Program-made: the position numbers and the translations under genes
DNA from: Campylobacter sputorum
Lineage (GTDB): Bacteria; Campylobacterota; Campylobacteria; Campylobacterales; Campylobacteraceae
Assembly: GCF_002220775.1 (NCBI RefSeq)
Contig: NZ_CP019685.1
Location: 124,001-188,000 of the forward strand
Length of the DNA stretch: 64,000 nucleotides
Direction: 5' to 3'
Part shown: positions 54,497 to 64,000 of the stretch, one piece after another
How positions within the stretch are numbered: the first letter of the stretch is position 1
Layout: each line of letters begins with the position of its first letter
The notes under the pieces: model-generated
What the model saw: the letters and a program-made list of their open reading frames with translations, nothing else
The model's database searches: none
What the model was told of the DNA's origin: nothing

Positions 54497-54877
54497 TTAT
54501 CTCATTAAAATTTCTTTTCTTGCTTCATACTCTTCTTTGCTTATTGCTCCTTTTTGATAAAGCTCATACAAAGTTTCAATATTTTTTATAGTTTCTTCTT
54601 GTGATAAGTTTTTGTTAATACTATTTAAAATTGCACTCTCTTCTACTAAAACACCGGTAAAATAAACATCACTTAGCCACCAAAGCCCCCAGATAATCCA
54701 AACAGGTAAGGCTATAATCATACCAATTATGGTTACAAAACATATATATGCAAGCCAATAAAGTCCGATTTGTAAAAATCCACTCATAAATTTACCACAA
54801 TAAATTCTATGAAGACCTCCGCCAATTGGCGATGAAAAAAACCATAAAATATAAGCTATATAGATATTTTTTTGCAA
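54497..54877 (-). CDS. TM2-domain membrane protein with SHOCT-like tail
   Basis: A 126-residue protein with a TM2 domain: two hydrophobic helices with SPIGGGLHRIYCGKFMSGFLQIGLYWLAY before a short loop and ALPVWIIWGLWWLSDVYFTGVLV. The C-terminal part, YELYQKGAISKEEYEARKEILM, is a SHOCT motif. TM2 proteins are small membrane proteins of unknown function. The frame overlaps the end of lspA by 22 bases. This gene is an addition to the usual hemJ-lspA pair. Confidence 0.82.
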   Translation of the reverse strand: MQKNIYIAYILWFFSSPIGGGLHRIYCGKFMSGFLQIGLYWLAYICFVTIIGMIIALPVWIIWGLWWLSDVYFTGVLVEESAILNSINKNLSQEETIKNIETLYELYQKGAISKEEYEARKEILMR

Positions 54878-55326
54878 TTTTTATCCTTTTTTTTGCTAAA
54901 AATCTCAATTAATAAAATTAATCCAACTGATATATTTATCATAACATCTGCGAAATTAAACACAGCAAACTCAAACCACTTATGCCAAAATACATAATCC
55001 ACAACGCCACCATGTATAAATCTATCAAGCAAATTTGAGCTTCCAGCTCCTATTAAAATGCCTATAAGAGCTGGAAATTGCATAAAAAATTTTTTTTGAT
55101 ATATAAAATATACCAAAAGTAAAGTAATTATGCAAATTTGTATATATTTTAAATTTTCTTCTAAAAATGCAAACATCGAAAATGCTACACCTTTATTGTA
55201 TGTAAGAATGAGCGAAAAAAATTCACCATTCCATCTAAAACCATTGATAAAAATCTGTTTTATAAATTGATCCAATAAAAGTATAACTAAGAAAAATAGT
55301 CCAAATTTAAATATCGCCTTACACAT
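54856..55326 (-). CDS. lspA: lipoprotein signal peptidase (SPase II)
   Basis: A 156-residue aspartic peptidase with four membrane helices that cuts lipoprotein signals ahead of the lipidated cysteine. Catalytic aspartates are in [15 protein letters not shown] and FNFADVMIN. The first helix contains the conserved LDQFIK, and [11 protein letters not shown] matches the family. It overlaps glmM by eight bases, as in other campylobacters. Substrates in this window include the UPF0323, EexN and CmeA lipoproteins. Confidence 0.95.
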   Translation of the reverse strand: MCKAIFKFGLFFLVILLLDQFIKQIFINGFRWNGEFFSLILTYNKGVAFSMFAFLEENLKYIQICIITLLLVYFIYQKKFFMQFPALIGILIGAGSSNLLDRFIHGGVVDYVFWHKWFEFAVFNFADVMINISVGLILLIEIFSKKKDKNCKKISI

Positions 55327-56659
55327 TTAATACTTTTAAAAAGAATTTCTCAACCTCTTCCATTCTTTTGCTTACTAATGTTTCGTTTTTGCCTTCTAAA
55401 AGAAGTCTTATTAGATTTTCTGTTCCTGAATATCTAAATAGTGAGCGTATCCCATCTTTTGCAAGAGAGTTTTCAAGCTCTTTTATGCCTTCTATCTCAT
55501 CAAGGGGTTTTTTTTCTGTTATTTTTAGATTAACAAGTTTTTGTGGATAAGGTTTTATCTCATCTAAAATTTCACTTGCATTTTTACCGCTTTTTACCAT
55601 ACATGCTGCGAATTTCAAAGAAGATATAACTCCATCTCCAGTTTTTGCATAATCACCAAATATTATATGGCCACTTTGTTCACCACCAAAATTTAAATCA
55701 TTTGCTCTCATTTGCTCTAAAACATATTTATCACCAACATTTGCTCTTAAAAGTTTTATTTTATGCTTTTTAAGATAATCTTCAAGGGCTGCATTACTCA
55801 TAACAGTAGCCACAACTGAGCTGTTTTTGAGTTTTTTTGAGTTATAAAGATCTATAGCTAAAACACCAAGAAGTGCATCTCCGTGAGCAACTTCTCCTTT
55901 TTCATTTACAACCACAAGTCTATCTGCATCTCCATCATAAGCAAAGCCAACATCGGCTCTTAACCTAACAACTTCGTTTGCTAAATTTTCTGGAAAAAGT
56001 GCACCGCATTTTTCATTTATATTTCTACCATCTGGAGAATTGTTTATAACGATAACTTCGGCACCAAGCTCTTTAAATACTGTTGGTGCGACCTTGTAAG
56101 CTGCTCCGTTTGCTACATCTAAGACAACTCTTTTTCCATACATTGTAAGTTCTTTTGGGAAAGAGTTTTTTATCTGAACTATATATCTTCCGATAACATC
56201 GTCTATTCTTTTACATGACCCAATAGACATAAGTGTTTTTTGAGACTCATTTATAATCTCATCGTTGAAAAATATATTTTCAATCTCTTCTTCTATATTT
56301 TCATCTAGCTTGTTACCTTCATTATCAAAAAATTTAATACCATTATCATAATATGGATTGTGTGAAGCTGATATCATGATTCCCGCATCACATCTCATAT
56401 CTTCAGTTAAAAAAGCAATTGCTGGTGTTGGCATTGGACCTATTTGTAAAACATTGTAACCAACAGAAGTTAGTCCTGCAACGATAGCATTTTCTATCAT
56501 ATATCCACTTCTTCTAGTATCTTTTCCTAAAAGAATTGTGTTTGAGTGTGAATATTTTCTAAAATAAATTCCAGCTGCCATTGCTAAACGCATAGAAAAA
56601 TGGGCACTAAGTTTTTCTCCTGCCTTACCTCTAACGCCATCTGTTCCAAAAAGTTTCAT
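55319..56659 (-). CDS. glmM: phosphoglucosamine mutase
   Basis: A 446-residue alpha-D-phosphohexomutase that makes glucosamine 1-phosphate for UDP-GlcNAc, and so for peptidoglycan and lipid A. The phosphoserine loop is [16 protein letters not shown], the metal-binding loop is [14 protein letters not shown], the sugar-binding loop is FGGEQSGHI, and the phosphate-binding end is [13 protein letters not shown]. Start [12 protein letters not shown] is typical. It is the first gene of the glmM-lspA group. Confidence 0.96.
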   Translation of the reverse strand: MKLFGTDGVRGKAGEKLSAHFSMRLAMAAGIYFRKYSHSNTILLGKDTRRSGYMIENAIVAGLTSVGYNVLQIGPMPTPAIAFLTEDMRCDAGIMISASHNPYYDNGIKFFDNEGNKLDENIEEEIENIFFNDEIINESQKTLMSIGSCKRIDDVIGRYIVQIKNSFPKELTMYGKRVVLDVANGAAYKVAPTVFKELGAEVIVINNSPDGRNINEKCGALFPENLANEVVRLRADVGFAYDGDADRLVVVNEKGEVAHGDALLGVLAIDLYNSKKLKNSSVVATVMSNAALEDYLKKHKIKLLRANVGDKYVLEQMRANDLNFGGEQSGHIIFGDYAKTGDGVISSLKFAACMVKSGKNASEILDEIKPYPQKLVNLKITEKKPLDEIEGIKELENSLAKDGIRSLFRYSGTENLIRLLLEGKNETLVSKRMEEVEKFFLKVLNV

Positions 56660-56835
56660 TAAATATTCCTTAGAAAAATTAAACTAATTTGATAATTGTA
56701 TCTAAGATAAACTAACACAAAAATAAAAAATTAAAATATTATTAATTTTTACTTAAATTTAGTAATATTTAAGAATATTTATAGTAATATCACAAGTTTA
56801 AAATACAAAAACTAAAAGATAATAAAGGTAAAAAA

Positions 56836-57108
56836 ATGGCAAACCATAAATCATCAGAAAAAAGAGCTAGACAAACTCTTAAAAAAACTGAGAGAAATAG
56901 ATTTTATCGCACAAGATTAAAAAACATCACAAGAGATGTTAGAGCAGCTGCTGAGAGTGGCGATAAAGAGGCGGCATTAGCTGCATTTAAAATTGCAAAC
57001 AAAAGCTTTCATAGTTTTGTAAGCAAAGGATTTTTAAAGAAAGAAACTGCTTCAAGGCGCGTAAGCAGACTTGCAAAACTTATAAATAAAATAGATCAAG
57101 CTGCATAA
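56836..57108 (+). CDS. rpsT: 30S ribosomal protein S20
   Basis: A 90-residue S20. The N-terminal [20 protein letters not shown] and the C-terminal [20 protein letters not shown] are typical. It binds 16S rRNA early in 30S assembly. A TAAAGGTAAAA ribosome site precedes it. Seven bases separate it from prfA, the order found in other Campylobacter genomes. Confidence 0.96.
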   Translation: MANHKSSEKRARQTLKKTERNRFYRTRLKNITRDVRAAAESGDKEAALAAFKIANKSFHSFVSKGFLKKETASRRVSRLAKLINKIDQAA

Positions 57109-57115
57109 TAACTAA

Positions 57116-58183
57116 ATGTTTATAGATAAGCTAAAACCTTTTGTAGCTCGTTATGATGAGCTAAGTTCTTTGCTTTGCTCAAAAGAAATTTTGCAAGATA
57201 TAGACAAAATGACATCTCTTTCAAAAGAACAAAGCGATATAGAGCCTATAAGAAACGCTAGTTTAGAGTACTTCAAGGTTTTAGATGATATAGAAAATAA
57301 TAAAGCTATACTTGATGATAGTGAGCTTGGCGAACTTGCCAAAGAAGAGTTAAAAGAGCTTGAAGCGAAAAAAACTAAGCTAGAAGAAGATATCAAAATT
57401 TTACTTATCCCAAAAGATCCAAATGATGATAAAAATATATTTTTAGAAATTCGTGCTGGAACTGGTGGAGATGAAGCCGCTTTATTTGCTGGGGATCTTG
57501 CTAATGCTTATATGCGTTATACTGAGGTTAGAGGATATAAATTTGAGATAGTTAGTCTTAGCGAGGGCAGTGTAGGTGGATATAAAGAGATTATTTTGCT
57601 AGTAAAAGGTAAAGGTGCTTACTCTAGACTTAAATTTGAAGGTGGAACACATAGAGTTCAAAGGGTTCCACAAACTGAAAGTCAAGGCAGGGTTCATACA
57701 AGTGCCATAACAGTCGCTGTTATGCCAGAGGCTGAGGATAGCGATATACAAATAAATCCAAATGATTTAAAAATAGATGTTATGAGAAGTTCTGGTCATG
57801 GTGGACAATCTGTTAATACAACTGATTCAGCCGTTCGCGTGACGCACATCCCAACAGGACTTGTTGTTGTAAATCAAGATGGAAAATCTCAACACAAAAA
57901 TAAAGACGCTGCACTAAAGGTTTTAAGAGCAAGGCTTTATGATATGCAAGAGCAAGCAAGACTAGAAGAAGAAAGAGCAAAAAGAAAAGATCAAGTTGGC
58001 ACAGGCGATAGAAGTGGTAGGATTAGAACTTATAATTATCCTCAAAATCGCATTTCAGATCACCGCATAAATTTAACACTTTATAGACTAGATGCTATAA
58101 TGGCTGCAGGGCTTTTTGATGAGATTATAGATCCTCTCATAGCTCATCATCAAGCTATGGCTATAGAAAATCAGGATATATAA
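57116..58183 (+). CDS. prfA: peptide chain release factor 1
   Basis: A 355-residue RF1 that reads UAA and UAG stops. The peptidyl-hydrolysis loop GGQ is in [18 protein letters not shown], and the PVT-type codon-reading region lies in the tip after [19 protein letters not shown]. The C-terminal domain [21 protein letters not shown] is typical. The start [16 protein letters not shown] lies seven bases after rpsT. Confidence 0.96.
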   Translation: MFIDKLKPFVARYDELSSLLCSKEILQDIDKMTSLSKEQSDIEPIRNASLEYFKVLDDIENNKAILDDSELGELAKEELKELEAKKTKLEEDIKILLIPKDPNDDKNIFLEIRAGTGGDEAALFAGDLANAYMRYTEVRGYKFEIVSLSEGSVGGYKEIILLVKGKGAYSRLKFEGGTHRVQRVPQTESQGRVHTSAITVAVMPEAEDSDIQINPNDLKIDVMRSSGHGGQSVNTTDSAVRVTHIPTGLVVVNQDGKSQHKNKDAALKVLRARLYDMQEQARLEEERAKRKDQVGTGDRSGRIRTYNYPQNRISDHRINLTLYRLDAIMAAGLFDEIIDPLIAHHQAMAIENQDI

Positions 58184-58407
58184 TAAAAAATTATATATTT
58201 TTATTAGCTTCTTTTTTTGTATTGTATAAATGCATAAATTTATACAATACAAATGATATTTTAGGTTTTGCCCTTTTTTTAATCATATTTATATTAGTTT
58301 TTACTATAAGTTCTTATAGAATTTATAGTAAAAGAAAAAAATAATTATCATTTTACTCCAAAATTCCTACAATAAAATATATTTTTAAAATTTATTATGA
58401 AAATGGC
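58184..58407 (+). other. prfA-flaA intergenic region with an unstarted hydrophobic frame
   Basis: Frame from about 58190 to 58345 encodes a hydrophobic, two-helix-like sequence (FLLASFFVLYKCINLYN, then FALFLIIFILVFTISSYRIY, ending SKRKK). No ATG, GTG or properly placed TTG opens it: the first TTG is at its middle and has no ribosome site. It may be a gene with a rare start or a remnant. The rest carries the flagellin promoter. Confidence 0.3.
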
Positions 58408-58434
58408 TAAACATTTTTTTTTATCTGCCGATAT
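58408..58434 (+). promoter_or_regulatory. sigma-28 (FliA) promoter of the flagellin gene
   Basis: TAAA at 58408-58411, 15 bases, then GCCGATAT at 58427-58434, which is the FliA consensus except for the last base. It lies 49 bases ahead of the flagellin ATG. Confidence 0.85.
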
Positions 58435-58483
58435 GGTTTTCAAGTAACAAGAAAGTTACTAAATACATTTAAAAGGATTTAAA

Positions 58484-59962
58484 ATGGGATTTCGTATTAA
58501 CACTAACATTGCGGCAATGAACGCTCACACTACTTCTGTTGTAAACAATAGAAGTTTAGACAACTCTTTAGGTAGATTAAGTTCTGGTCTTAGAATTCAA
58601 ACTGCAGCAGATGATGCTTCTGGTCTTGCAATAGCAGATAGCTTACGCTCACAAGCAAGTTCACTTGGTCAAGCTATTGCAAATGGTAATGATGCTATTG
58701 GTATCATTAAGATTGCTGATAAAGCTATGGATGAGCAACTTAAAATTCTTGATACTATCAAAGCTAAAGCGGTTCAAGCAGCACAAGATGGTCAAACAAC
58801 TGAGTCTCGTCGTGCTATACAAAACGATATTGTTCGTCTTATGGAATCACTTGATAGCATAGGAAATACAACAAGCTTTAATGGACAAAAGTTACTTTCT
58901 GGAACATTTATAAACAAAGAGTTTCAAGTGGGTGCTTACTCAAATGAGAGTGTTAAAGCTACAATTGGAGCTACAACATCAAATAAAATAGGTTTAACTA
59001 GATTTGAAACAGGTGCTAGCATTACAGCTTCTAGTGAAGTTAAAATTAAGTTTATAAATACAGATGGTGTAAATGACTACGAGATAGAAAGTGCTGTTAT
59101 CTCAACAAGTGTTGGAACAGGTATAGGGGTACTTGCTGAAAATATCAACAAAGTTTCTGATAAAACAGGTATCCGTGCAACTTATAATGTTCAAACAACT
59201 GGTAAAGAGGCTATAAAAGAAGGCTCTACAACTTCAGCTTTTAAAATAAATGGTGTTACAATTGGTAAAGTTGATTTTAAAGCAAACGACTCAACAAATG
59301 CTTTAGTTGCTGCAATAAATGCTGTTAAAGATACAACTGGTGTTGAAGCAAGCGTTGATAGTAGAGGTAATTTAAATTTAACCTCAAGAGATGGTAGAGG
59401 TATAAAAGTAGAAAATGCTGCTACTGAGATGGGAGATATCGCTGCAGAAAATTACGGAAGACTTTCACTTACTAGACTTTCAGGAAATGATATTATAGTT
59501 TCTGGTGGAGCAAATGGTAAGATAGGTTATGAAGATCCGGCAAAAGTAGCACAAAAAACTGTATCTCTAAGAGAGATTAAGGGTGTTATAGAAAAAGATG
59601 TTGCTTCAGCAATGGGCTTTAATGCAAATGCAAACGTTGAATCCATAAGTACTGCTAAAACAGCAGGTGTTACAACCTTAAAAGGTGCAATGGCTGTTAT
59701 GAGTATAGCTGAAACTGCAACTAAAAACCTTGATTCTATTAGGGCCGACCTTGGTTCTGTTCAAAATCAAATAACATCAACTGTAAATAACATTTCAGTA
59801 ACTCAAGTAAATGTTAAATCAGCTGAATCTCAAATCAGAGATGTTGACTTTGCTAGCGAGAGTGCTGAGTTCTCTAAATTTAATATCTTAGCACAATCAG
59901 GAAGTTATGCAATGAGTCAAGCAAATGCTGTTCAACAAAATGTTTTAAGATTACTACAATAA
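58484..59962 (+). CDS. flaA: flagellin
   Basis: A 492-residue flagellin, the main filament protein, exported by the flagellar type III system. The N-terminal D0/D1 region ([40 protein letters not shown]) and the C-terminal D0 ([20 protein letters not shown]) are complete. The middle variable region is shorter than in C. jejuni (about 576 residues). In D1 the TLR5-recognised stretch of enteric flagellin is replaced by [20 protein letters not shown], as in other epsilonproteobacterial flagellins, which escape TLR5. Only one flagellin gene is seen here, and a second copy next door (flaB) is absent. Confidence 0.95.
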   Translation: MGFRINTNIAAMNAHTTSVVNNRSLDNSLGRLSSGLRIQTAADDASGLAIADSLRSQASSLGQAIANGNDAIGIIKIADKAMDEQLKILDTIKAKAVQAAQDGQTTESRRAIQNDIVRLMESLDSIGNTTSFNGQKLLSGTFINKEFQVGAYSNESVKATIGATTSNKIGLTRFETGASITASSEVKIKFINTDGVNDYEIESAVISTSVGTGIGVLAENINKVSDKTGIRATYNVQTTGKEAIKEGSTTSAFKINGVTIGKVDFKANDSTNALVAAINAVKDTTGVEASVDSRGNLNLTSRDGRGIKVENAATEMGDIAAENYGRLSLTRLSGNDIIVSGGANGKIGYEDPAKVAQKTVSLREIKGVIEKDVASAMGFNANANVESISTAKTAGVTTLKGAMAVMSIAETATKNLDSIRADLGSVQNQITSTVNNISVTQVNVKSAESQIRDVDFASESAEFSKFNILAQSGSYAMSQANAVQQNVLRLLQ

Positions 59963-59986
59963 CAAAAGTTAGTGATACTAATCCAC

Positions 59987-60015
59987 AAAGCCACTCTTTA
60001 TGGGTGGCTTTTTTT
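59987..60015 (+). terminator. Rho-independent terminator of the flagellin gene
   Basis: AAAGCCACTC and GGGTGGCTTT form a 10-base stem with one wobble and a TTTAT loop, followed by a T run. Confidence 0.9.
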
Positions 60016-60086
60016 ATTTATAACAGCTAATTTTTCATTTTGATTATTCATTTGTTTAATGAATTAAGATAGAATTCAAACAATTT

Positions 60087-60102
60087 TGTAATACAAATTA
60101 CA
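60087..60102. promoter_or_regulatory. CmeR-type inverted repeat ahead of cmeA
   Basis: TGTAAT-ACAA-ATTACA is a perfect 6-4-6 dyad, 20 bases before the cmeA ATG. The C. jejuni CmeR repressor is reported to bind a TGTAAT...ATTACA repeat in the same promoter. TetR-family operators have this form. Confidence 0.65.
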
Positions 60103-60122
60103 CTATATTTTAAGGAAGATAA

Positions 60123-61238
60123 ATGAGTAAGAACATTAAATTTATTTTGTTATTTGTTTTTGCTTTTTTTGTTATAGGGTGTGAAAAAGAGCAGCCAAAA
60201 CAAGATAAACAAAAGCAATCTATACCACCTATGGAAGTTAGCATATATACAGCTAAAAGTGATAATATCCCAATATCATTTGAATTTCCTGCTAGGATTA
60301 CTAGCAAGCAAGATGTTATGGTGGTTGCAAAAGTCTCAGGAACTTTGCAAGAACAATACTTTAAAGCTGGTGATAAAGTAAAAAAAGGTGATAAGCTTTT
60401 TTTAATAGAACCAGATAAATATGAAGCAGCAAAGCTTAGCGCCCAGGCTTCTTTAGAGGTTGCAAATGCTGATTTTAAAAGGGCTGAGCTTGAGTATAAT
60501 CGTGCAAAAAATCTAAAAAACAACAATGCAATAAGTCAAAAAGAATTCGACGCTGCGATTTCTACATATGGTATAACAAAAGCACAAATTCAAAGTGCAA
60601 AAGCAAATTTGAAAAATGCAGATATTGATTTGAGCTATACAGAAGTTAGGGCACCTTTTGATGGTATACTTGGAGATCCATTGGTTGATGTTGGAAGTTA
60701 TGTAAATTTAAGTAGCGCAAATTTGGTTCGTCTTACAAAGCTAAATCCAATAGATGTTGATTTTGCTATTTCAGAAATAGATAGCTTAAATATAAATCAA
60801 AATTTAGATTCAAAGCAATGGCAACAAGTTGGAAATAAGGCAAATTTAAAAGTTGGCGATAATATTTATAGTGGAAAAGTAACTTTTATTGACAAAGTTG
60901 TAGATAATAAAACCGGTACAATATCTGCAAAAGCGGAATTTGATAATAACCAAAGCAATCTTTTACCAGGATCTTATGGAAGAATAAAAATGGAAGGTTT
61001 TTATGAAAAAAACGGATATAAAATTCCATCAATCGCATTACAACAAGACGAAATAGGACCTTATGTTTATATAATCAAAAAAGATAAAGTTTCAAAATCT
61101 TATGTCAAAATGGTTTCACAAAATTCAAATGAAGTAATTATTAGAGATGGTTTGAATGATGGAGACAAAATTATAATCGATAATTTCAAAAAAATAAGTG
61201 TTGGTGCAAGTGTTGTCGAGGCTAAGGAGAATAAGTAA
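60123..61238 (+). CDS. cmeA: RND efflux periplasmic adaptor CmeA
   Basis: A 371-residue membrane fusion protein. The signal ends in a lipobox (FFVIGC, Cys near residue 20). The lipoyl/hairpin core (VVAKVSGTLQEQYFKAGDKVKKGDKLFLIEPDKYEAAK) is followed by a coiled-coil hairpin (about residues 100-150) and a barrel domain. DLSYTEVRAPFDGILGDPLVDVGSYV is typical of AcrA/CmeA. It links the RND pump to an outer-membrane channel for export of drugs and bile salts. The TAATG overlap with cmeB indicates coupling. cmeR, adjacent in C. jejuni, is not present upstream. Confidence 0.93.
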   Translation: MSKNIKFILLFVFAFFVIGCEKEQPKQDKQKQSIPPMEVSIYTAKSDNIPISFEFPARITSKQDVMVVAKVSGTLQEQYFKAGDKVKKGDKLFLIEPDKYEAAKLSAQASLEVANADFKRAELEYNRAKNLKNNNAISQKEFDAAISTYGITKAQIQSAKANLKNADIDLSYTEVRAPFDGILGDPLVDVGSYVNLSSANLVRLTKLNPIDVDFAISEIDSLNINQNLDSKQWQQVGNKANLKVGDNIYSGKVTFIDKVVDNKTGTISAKAEFDNNQSNLLPGSYGRIKMEGFYEKNGYKIPSIALQQDEIGPYVYIIKKDKVSKSYVKMVSQNSNEVIIRDGLNDGDKIIIDNFKKISVGASVVEAKENK

Positions 61239-64000
61239 TGTTTTCTAAATTTTTCATACACAGGCCGGTGTTTGCTTGCGTAATATCCATAGTAATTGTA
61301 ATAGCCGGTATTATAAGTCTAAAAGCACTTCCTGTTGAAGAATACCCACAACTTACACCGCCTCAAATAGTTGTTCATGCTGTTTATCCAGGTGCTGATG
61401 CACAAACGATAGCAGACACTGTTGCTGCACCACTAGAAGATGCTATAAATGGTGTTGAAAATATGATATATATGCAAAGCACATCTAGTTCTAGTGGAGT
61501 TATGAAATTAAGTGTTTATTTTAAAATAGGCACAGATCCTCAAGAAGCAACAGTAAATGTAAATAATAGAGTTAGATCAGCTGAAGCACAACTTCCTCAA
61601 GAGGTAAAAAGAAACGGAATAACTGCTTTTGAGAGAAGTACTTCGATTCTTAGTGTTATTACTGTTTTTGATCCAAATAAAGATATGGATATAGTTGAGA
61701 TAAACAACTATGCAACTATAAATATAGTAGAATCTTTAAAAAGAGTTCCAGGTGTTGGAGAAGCTGTTGTTATAGGCGAAAAAGATTATTCTATAAGAAT
61801 TTGGCTAAAACCTGATTTAATGCAAAAATATGCTATAACCACTACAGATATAATAAATTCTATAAGAGAACAAAATTCACAATTTGCAGCAGGTAAGCTT
61901 GGCGAAGCTCCGCTTAGCACTGATAATCCTTATGTTTTATCAATCAAACCAGAAGGAAGATTAAAAAGTATAAAAGAATTTGAAAATATTATCATAAGAA
62001 GCGATAATGATGGTTCTATGCTTAGATTAAAAGATTTAGCAGATATTGAATTTGGAGCTCAAAACTATACTTTTGAAGGAAAAATGAATGGTGTTCCTGC
62101 TGCTCCTATTTTGATATTTTTACAAAATGATGCAAACGCACTTGCTACATCTCAAGCTGTTAAAGCTGAACTTGAAAGACTTTCAAAATCTTTTCCAGGG
62201 ACTTTAACTTATAACATACCTTATAATACAACAGATTTTATACAAGTTTCTATAAATGAAGTAGTAAAAACATTTATAGAAGCACTTATTCTTGTTATTG
62301 TTGTAATGTATTTTTTCCTAGGCAATGTAAGAGCTACTTTGATACCAATGCTTGCTGTTCCAGTATCGATAATAGGGGCTTTTGGCGGTATATATTTAAT
62401 GGGATTTTCTATAAATATGATTACGCTTTTTGCTCTTATTTTGGCAATTGGTATTGTTGTAGATGATGCGATTATAGTTATAGAAAATGTTGAGAGAATT
62501 TTAGAAGAAGAGCCAGAACTTAGCGTAGTTGAGGCTACTGAAAAAGCTATGGGGCAGATGTTTGCACCAGTTGTTTCCATAGTTCTTGTGCTTTCTGCTG
62601 TATTTGTTCCTGTTGCTTTTATGGAGGGGTTTGTTGGAATTATACAAAAGCAATTTGCATTAACTCTAGTTGTTTCTGTGTGTATATCAGGTCTTGTTGC
62701 ACTAACGCTAACTCCAGCACTTTGTGCCACAATACTTACTAAAAAAAGAGAAGAAAATTTTTGGATAGTTAAAAAATTTAATGACTTTTTTGATTTTTCT
62801 ACAAATATATTTACAGCAGGTGTTGCAAAAATATTAAGACATATCATACCTTCTCTTATTTTTATTGCAATTATGCTCTTTAGTATTTATCATCTTATGA
62901 AAGTGGTTCCAGGAGGACTTGTTCCTATGGAAGATAAGGGTTCTATAATTGCGGTAACAACGCTACCACCAGCTTCAACCTTAGCAAGAACTTCCCAAAA
63001 TGTTGATAATATATCAAAAGTTTTGTCGCAAGATGAAAATGTAAAATATATAAGTGCTATGATGGGATATGATCTTTTTTCTGGATCATTAAGAGAAAAT
63101 GCTGCGGTAATGTTTATAAATTTCATTGATTGGTCACAAAGAACTACTCCGGAATCTTCGTCATTTTATCTAGCCGATAAATACAATAAAATGTTGTATT
63201 CAGATAAAAATTCAATGACTTTTATTATGAATCCACCTCCGATTATGGGACTTTCTGTTACCGGTGGTTTTGAAATGTATGCTCAGTCAAACAGTGGCAA
63301 AGACTATAATGAGATTGAAGTTGATATGCAAAAATTGGCACAAGCTGCAAATCAAAGACCTGAGTTAAAAATGGTAAGAACAACTTTAGATACAAATTTT
63401 CCTCAATATGAATTAACTCTTGATAGGGATAAAGTTAAAATGCTTGGAATTGATATACAAGATCTATTTTTGACTATAAATGCAAATATCGGGACTTATT
63501 ATGTAAATGATTTTAACTTGATGGGAAAAACATTTAAAGTAAATTTAAGAGCAAAAAGTGAATTTAGAAATAATCCTGATGATTTTAGAATGCTTTATGT
63601 TAGAAATATCAATGGAGATATGATTCCATTAGATAATGTTGTTAGTTTAAAAAGAATTTTAGGTCCTGATAATGTTGATAGATTTAACGGATTTAGAGCT
63701 GCAAAGATTATGGGTGAGCCAAATACTGGTTATACATCCGGTCAGGCTATTAAGGCTATAAACGAAGTATTTAATGATATGTTTGATAACGAATATACTA
63801 TAGGTTGGTCTGGTAGTGCTTATCAAGAAGTTCAATCTAGCGGAACTGGAACAGTTGCTTTTATTTTTGGTCTTATATTTGTTTATCTCATACTTGCAGC
63901 CCAGTATGAAAGATGGCTTATGCCAGCTGCTGTAATAACCGCAGTTCCTTTCTCGGTTTTTGGTGCTTTGTTATTTTCATATTTTGGTGGACAAAATAAT
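61238..64000 (+). CDS. cmeB: RND multidrug efflux transporter CmeB, 5' part
   Basis: The first 921 codons of an RND pump (about 1040 expected), cut by the window edge. The N-terminal helix FSKFFIHRPVFACVISIVIVIAG, the periplasmic porter domains, and the proton-relay helix with ALILAIGIVVDDAIIVIENVERIL (Asp pair) are present, followed by the second periplasmic part and GTGTVAFIFGLIFVYLILAAQYERW. The TAATG start overlaps the cmeA stop. It exports antimicrobials and bile salts with CmeA and an outer-membrane channel, which would follow outside the window. Confidence 0.95.
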   Translation, partial: MFSKFFIHRPVFACVISIVIVIAGIISLKALPVEEYPQLTPPQIVVHAVYPGADAQTIADTVAAPLEDAINGVENMIYMQSTSSSSGVMKLSVYFKIGTDPQEATVNVNNRVRSAEAQLPQEVKRNGITAFERSTSILSVITVFDPNKDMDIVEINNYATINIVESLKRVPGVGEAVVIGEKDYSIRIWLKPDLMQKYAITTTDIINSIREQNSQFAAGKLGEAPLSTDNPYVLSIKPEGRLKSIKEFENIIIRSDNDGSMLRLKDLADIEFGAQNYTFEGKMNGVPAAPILIFLQNDANALATSQAVKAELERLSKSFPGTLTYNIPYNTTDFIQVSINEVVKTFIEALILVIVVMYFFLGNVRATLIPMLAVPVSIIGAFGGIYLMGFSINMITLFALILAIGIVVDDAIIVIENVERILEEEPELSVVEATEKAMGQMFAPVVSIVLVLSAVFVPVAFMEGFVGIIQKQFALTLVVSVCISGLVALTLTPALCATILTKKREENFWIVKKFNDFFDFSTNIFTAGVAKILRHIIPSLIFIAIMLFSIYHLMKVVPGGLVPMEDKGSIIAVTTLPPASTLARTSQNVDNISKVLSQDENVKYISAMMGYDLFSGSLRENAAVMFINFIDWSQRTTPESSSFYLADKYNKMLYSDKNSMTFIMNPPPIMGLSVTGGFEMYAQSNSGKDYNEIEVDMQKLAQAANQRPELKMVRTTLDTNFPQYELTLDRDKVKMLGIDIQDLFLTINANIGTYYVNDFNLMGKTFKVNLRAKSEFRNNPDDFRMLYVRNINGDMIPLDNVVSLKRILGPDNVDRFNGFRAAKIMGEPNTGYTSGQAIKAINEVFNDMFDNEYTIGWSGSAYQEVQSSGTGTVAFIFGLIFVYLILAAQYERWLMPAAVITAVPFSVFGALLFSYFGGQNN

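Noticed and set aside
62221-62847. A 208-codon minus-strand frame inside cmeB
   Set aside because: Antisense shadow. The cmeB frame is uninterrupted and well conserved here.

Overview
The window is chromosomal DNA of a Campylobacter species. The AT-rich composition, the gene content and several local gene orders fit that genus: fliK-flgD-flgE diverging from typA, serS followed by a TPR membrane protein, gltX beside a SurA-like chaperone, a tautomerase followed by bcp, moaC with an HP0495-type gene, rpsU near a UPF0323 lipoprotein, katA with an ankyrin gene, glmM-lspA-hemJ, and cmeAB. The species cannot be named from the sequence alone. No rRNA, tRNA or CRISPR array was recognised.

Bases 1-12,044 form a heme acquisition locus. 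A plus-strand operon (end of a TonB-dependent receptor, exbB, exbD, tonB, hugZ) converges on a long minus-strand operon (exbB, exbD, outer-membrane receptor, permease, ATPase, binding protein, a second tonB, a HutW/ChuW-type radical SAM enzyme, a flavodoxin). A divergent hutX-type gene lies at the far end, beside Fur-box-like sequence. The locus therefore has two TonB systems, an oxygen-dependent (HugZ) and a probably oxygen-independent (HutW) heme-opening route, and a cytosolic heme carrier.

Bases 12,078-38,738 are mostly conserved core. They hold a cyclic-peptide-type ABC exporter, gltX, a periplasmic chaperone, bcp, acnB, a metal-resistance operon (ArsR regulator, stand-alone HMA protein, P1B ATPase) with a recognisable SmtB-type operator, a TSUP permease, ogt, ribBA with a degenerate second half, a stress-protein operon, moaC, rpsU, a lipoprotein, serS, a TPR protein, a sigma-54-type flagellar hook operon and typA.

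Bases 38,900-49,400 are a decayed accessory island. It sits between a broken lemA gene and a broken DUF3137-like gene, which are usually neighbours. It holds an autotransporter with a G9 tract next to its start codon and an in-frame stop 36 codons before its natural end, a TraK-like protein, a YafQ-type toxin-antitoxin pair, a trb conjugation block cut at both ends (TrbJ tail, EexN-type lipoprotein, TrbL, TrbF, TrbG head), a glycosyltransferase apparently fused to the TrbJ tail, and a frameshifted second glycosyltransferase.

Bases 49,500-64,000 return to core genes: katA with its ankyrin partner, a DASS anion transporter, a small lipoprotein, an AlkD-like protein, hemJ, a TM2 protein, lspA, glmM, rpsT, prfA, a sigma-28-driven flagellin gene, and cmeA with most of cmeB, which runs off the end. 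An inverted repeat resembling the CmeR operator precedes cmeA, but cmeR is not adjacent.
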